From NCBI GenBank assembly GCA_020438525.1, contig JAGQUL010000081.1:1-8942 (forward strand): a DNA stretch of 8,942 bases, read 5' to 3'. This DNA is from Thermoleophilia bacterium. GTDB taxonomy: Bacteria > Actinomycetota > Thermoleophilia > Gaiellales > SKUG01. Each line of letters opens with the position of its first letter. Position 1 is the stretch's first letter. The notes beneath the pieces are model-generated. The model was not told the DNA's origin, ran no database searches, and saw only the letters and a list, made by a program, of their open reading frames with translations. The position numbers and the translations under genes are program-made. Below are positions 6,818-8,942 of the stretch, in pieces.

Positions 6818-7825
6818 TCAGCGCACGAGCGCGTCGGCGACGAGCGCCACGAACACGATCGCGAGCCACGTCATCGACCCGAGGAACGCGCTGCGCGCCG
6901 CGAGCCGGCCAGCTGAATCCGGGCCGGCCACGAGCGGCTCCGCGGCGGCCTCGTCCGCACCGCGCGCACGATCGGCAGCCACGAGCGCGTACATGCGTCG
7001 CAGCAGGAACACGTTCGCGACGGTGGCGCCGGCCGCGTACACGGCCCCGGCATCGCCCGTCAGCAGCGGCACGTAGGTAGCCGCGACGGTCAGCAGGGTC
7101 CAGCGCCAGGTGGCGCGGACGGTCGCGCGCTCGCCCGACTCGGCGGGCAGCATCCGGAACCCTGCGGCGGCGTAGTCGCGCTGGATGAGCAGCGACAGCG
7201 GCCAGAAGTGGGCGGGCTGCCACAGGAACATGATCCCGAACATCGTCCACGCCATGACGGAGTCGAGGCCGTTGGTCACCGCGACCCAGCCGACGAGCGG
7301 TGGCATCGCTCCGGCCACGCCGCCGAGCGTCGTGTTGTGGACGGTCACGCGCTTGAGCGGCGTGTAGACGAAGTCGTAGAAGGCGCCGCCGGCGAGCGCG
7401 CACCATGCGGCAAGCGGATTGACGTACAGGCAGAGCATCGTGCCGCCGAGCGTGAACAGCGCGAGCCCGAACACGGATGCGGCGACGGGACCGATCGTTC
7501 CGGCAGCGACGGGACGCATGCGCGTGCGGGCCATCCGGCGGTCGAGGTCGCGATCGAGCACGTGGTTGATCGCGCTCGACCCGCCGATCGACAGCGCGAG
7601 CCCTGCGAGGGTGAAGAACGCCAGGTCGGGCGCCGGTAGACCACCCTCGGCGACGACCATCGCCGACGCGCAGGTGACCAGCATCAGCATGATGATCTTC
7701 GGCTTGGTCAGCTCGAGCCAGGCGTGCCAGCCGACCGCGGGCTCCGTGCGCACTCGGGAGCGGCGCGAGGCCGTGCTCGAGCTCGCAGGCGCGGGCGCGA
7801 GTACGTGTGGGGAGCCGGTCGACAT
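6818..7825 (-). CDS. ctaB: Protoheme IX farnesyltransferase (heme O synthase)
   Basis: This 335-residue integral membrane prenyltransferase of the UbiA/COX10 family transfers farnesyl from farnesyl diphosphate to heme B. It gives heme O, the precursor of heme A for cytochrome oxidase. The prenyl-diphosphate/Mg site is NHVLDRDLD (Asn87, Asp91, Asp95) followed by MARTRMRP. YTPLKRVTVHNTTLGGVAGAMPPLVGW (154-180) and LWQPAHFW (201-208) are hallmarks of the heme O synthase branch, as is DYAAAGFRMLP. About eight or nine hydrophobic helices are visible, the first starting near residue 43. The first 33 residues are polar, Ser/Ala/Arg-rich and longer than usual. An Asp/Glu/Ala-rich cytosolic-looking loop (about 285-310) separates the last two helices. 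The ATG has no Shine-Dalgarno but a TACCCT box 8 nt upstream, so it may be read from a leaderless transcript. It lies between a membrane CARDB-like protein (37 nt upstream) and the cytochrome c lipoprotein (61 nt downstream). Confidence 0.97.
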   Translation of the reverse strand: MSTGSPHVLAPAPASSSTASRRSRVRTEPAVGWHAWLELTKPKIIMLMLVTCASAMVVAEGGLPAPDLAFFTLAGLALSIGGSSAINHVLDRDLDRRMARTRMRPVAAGTIGPVAASVFGLALFTLGGTMLCLYVNPLAAWCALAGGAFYDFVYTPLKRVTVHNTTLGGVAGAMPPLVGWVAVTNGLDSVMAWTMFGIMFLWQPAHFWPLSLLIQRDYAAAGFRMLPAESGERATVRATWRWTLLTVAATYVPLLTGDAGAVYAAGATVANVFLLRRMYALVAADRARGADEAAAEPLVAGPDSAGRLAARSAFLGSMTWLAIVFVALVADALVR

Positions 7826-7833
7826 CGCTGTAC

Positions 7834-7839
7834 AGGGTA
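7834..7839 (-). promoter_or_regulatory. Possible leaderless-type -10 box of ctaB (TACCCT)
   Basis: On the minus strand TACCCT (fits TANNNT) ends 8 nt before the ctaB ATG, and no Shine-Dalgarno sequence is present. It lies in the 37-nt gap after the upstream gene, so ctaB and cytochrome c may have their own promoter besides any read-through. There is no clear -35 box. Confidence 0.35.
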
Positions 7840-7846
7840 TCGCACC

Positions 7847-7862
7847 CGCCGCGCGTGCGGCG
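7847..7862 (-). other. Short GC hairpin directly after the stop codon of the membrane protein gene
   Basis: On the minus strand CGCCGC, a 4-nt loop and GCGGCG begin at the base after the TGA of the upstream gene. The 6-bp all-GC stem has no following T run, so it is not a classical terminator. It could slow 3' decay, attenuate read-through into ctaB, or be chance in GC-rich DNA. Confidence 0.35.
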
Positions 7863-8918
7863 TCAGAGCGAGAACTGCAGCTGGTAGGTCGCCTGGTTGT
7901 TGTCGGCGGTCTTCTCGCCGGGGATCGGGCCCACGAGGATGGTGGTGTCGAGCACCTCGCCGAAGTTCGGCACCTCGTCGAGCGAGACCTTGGCGGTTGC
8001 GGTCTGCCCGGGGTCGACCACGTCGATCACGCCGGTGAGGGTGACGGGGTCGCTCTCGCTGCCGCGCATCGTGATCTTCACGGGCACCTGCGTGAGCTGC
8101 ACCTCGCCCTGGTTGGTGAACGGCACCTCGAAGGTCACGTTGTCGCCGCCCTTGATCTCCGTGAGCTGGCCGGGCACGAGCGTCTGGCCGCTCGGGGTGA
8201 CGGTGACCTGGCCGCCCTCGAGCTGTCCGCCGCGGATCTTGCCGTCGTTGGGCACGGCGGCCTTGCCGGCGGTGGTGGTGGCGGTGGCCACGGCGAGCCG
8301 GTCGAGCATGCTCTTCACGCTCTTGGTGCCGAGCGCCTCGAGGTCGTCGACGAACACCGAGTCGGGTACGGTCACGCCTTCCACCTCGTCCTGCTGCAGC
8401 TGCGAGCGGGCGTCGACGGCGAACGAGTCCGCCCAGAGCACGTCGCTCGCGACGAGGCGGGCGAGCGCCTGCGAGACCGCGTCGGCTGCGGCGTCCTTGT
8501 CCTTCGCGTCGATCGATGCGCCGAGCGATCGCTGCACCGCGTCGAGGCCGGCGGCGCGGTAGTCGAGGCTGGCGATCAGCCAGTCGTTGGCCTCCTGCAT
8601 CTGCTTCGGCGGGTCGATCGCCGCGGCGTCGGCCGCGATCTTGTCGGCGCGGTTGGCGAGGTCCTCGATGCGCCCGATCCGCTCGCTGCGGTCGCCGGCG
8701 TTCGGGTCGGTGAGGATCGAGTTGAGCTCGTCGCCCTGCGCGGCGCTCTGCGTGGCGATCGTGCGCACCTGGCCGAAGTAGTCCTTGTAGGCGCCCTCGC
8801 GGCGAGCGCTCAGGATGCTCGAGATCGCGAACCACACGACGAGCAGCGCCACGGCCGCCACGAACAGCACTGCGGCGAGCCGGTTCCAGTCCGGGGTGAT
8901 GCGGATGCGGCCGCGCAC
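7863..8918 (-). CDS. Membrane-anchored protein with CARDB-like extracellular domain (start uncertain)
   Basis: This protein of at least 351 residues has unknown function. A short basic N-terminus (MRGRIRITPDWNR) precedes one membrane helix at about 13-36, so the rest should face outward. Residues 38-220 look alpha-helical, rich in Ala, Asp, Glu, Lys and Gln, and may be a coiled-coil or four-helix sensor-like bundle. Residues about 236-351 form a beta domain with FEVPFTNQGEVQLTQVPVKITM, VDPGQTATAKVSL and the closing phrase KTADNNQATYQLQFSL, the style of CARDB (cell-adhesion related) domains. No cysteine is present. The GTG at 8918 is the first possible start, but it has no Shine-Dalgarno or promoter box and the reading frame stays open to the window edge, so the true start may lie outside. 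The gene is followed 37 nt later by ctaB on the same strand. A link to respiration is only suggested by position. Confidence 0.85.
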   Translation of the reverse strand: MRGRIRITPDWNRLAAVLFVAAVALLVVWFAISSILSARREGAYKDYFGQVRTIATQSAAQGDELNSILTDPNAGDRSERIGRIEDLANRADKIAADAAAIDPPKQMQEANDWLIASLDYRAAGLDAVQRSLGASIDAKDKDAAADAVSQALARLVASDVLWADSFAVDARSQLQQDEVEGVTVPDSVFVDDLEALGTKSVKSMLDRLAVATATTTAGKAAVPNDGKIRGGQLEGGQVTVTPSGQTLVPGQLTEIKGGDNVTFEVPFTNQGEVQLTQVPVKITMRGSESDPVTLTGVIDVVDPGQTATAKVSLDEVPNFGEVLDTTILVGPIPGEKTADNNQATYQLQFSL

Positions 8919-8942
8919 GGAGGGTCGGGCCGGTCGATCCGA

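Overview
The window is about 8.9 kb of very GC-rich bacterial chromosome, densely coded, with seven protein genes. It has no RNA genes, mobile elements or CRISPR. Several signs point to a high-GC actinobacterium, probably of class Thermoleophilia (Solirubrobacterales and relatives). Two secreted proteins end in Arg/Lys-rich beta modules of a kind I associate with that group. Three genes have a TANNNT box 7-8 nt before the ATG and no Shine-Dalgarno sequence, which suggests leaderless mRNAs. Start and stop usage is also actinobacterial in style. This placement is an inference from sequence character, not from a search.

Layout. (1) 40-1656, minus: exported protein with three beta-sandwich repeats of the DUF11/CARDB kind and a cationic C-terminal module. 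(2) 1657-1804: divergent intergenic region with a strong ribosome binding site to the left, a leaderless-type promoter to the right, and a 12-bp inverted repeat enclosing a smaller palindrome and a direct repeat. (3) 1805-3094, plus: glutamate dehydrogenase of the Glu/Leu/Phe/Val family. (4) 3145-4524, plus: soluble cytochrome P450, 50 nt behind gdh and probably co-transcribed. Its I-helix lacks the usual threonine. (5) 4525-4718: a perfect 12-bp palindrome, a rho-independent-type terminator, then a leaderless-type promoter. (6) 4719-6377, plus: second exported protein with a Cys-rich N-terminal part I do not recognise, one Ig-like domain, a low-complexity linker and a cationic C-terminal module. 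(7) Converging on it from the right, a minus-strand cluster reading from the window edge: membrane-anchored protein with a CARDB-like domain (7863-8918, start uncertain), heme O synthase ctaB (6818-7825) and a small cytochrome c lipoprotein (6397-6756).

How they fit together. ctaB and the cytochrome c both belong to aerobic respiration: heme O/A supply for a terminal oxidase, and an outer-face electron carrier. The gdh-P450 pair looks like a transcription unit without an obvious shared pathway, and no ferredoxin or ferredoxin reductase lies beside the P450. The two exported proteins are probably surface or cell-wall associated, and their function is unknown. Most of the window is ordinary housekeeping. 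The points most worth a second look are the P450 I-helix, the structured divergent promoter region, the recurring leaderless promoter pattern and the two exported proteins.
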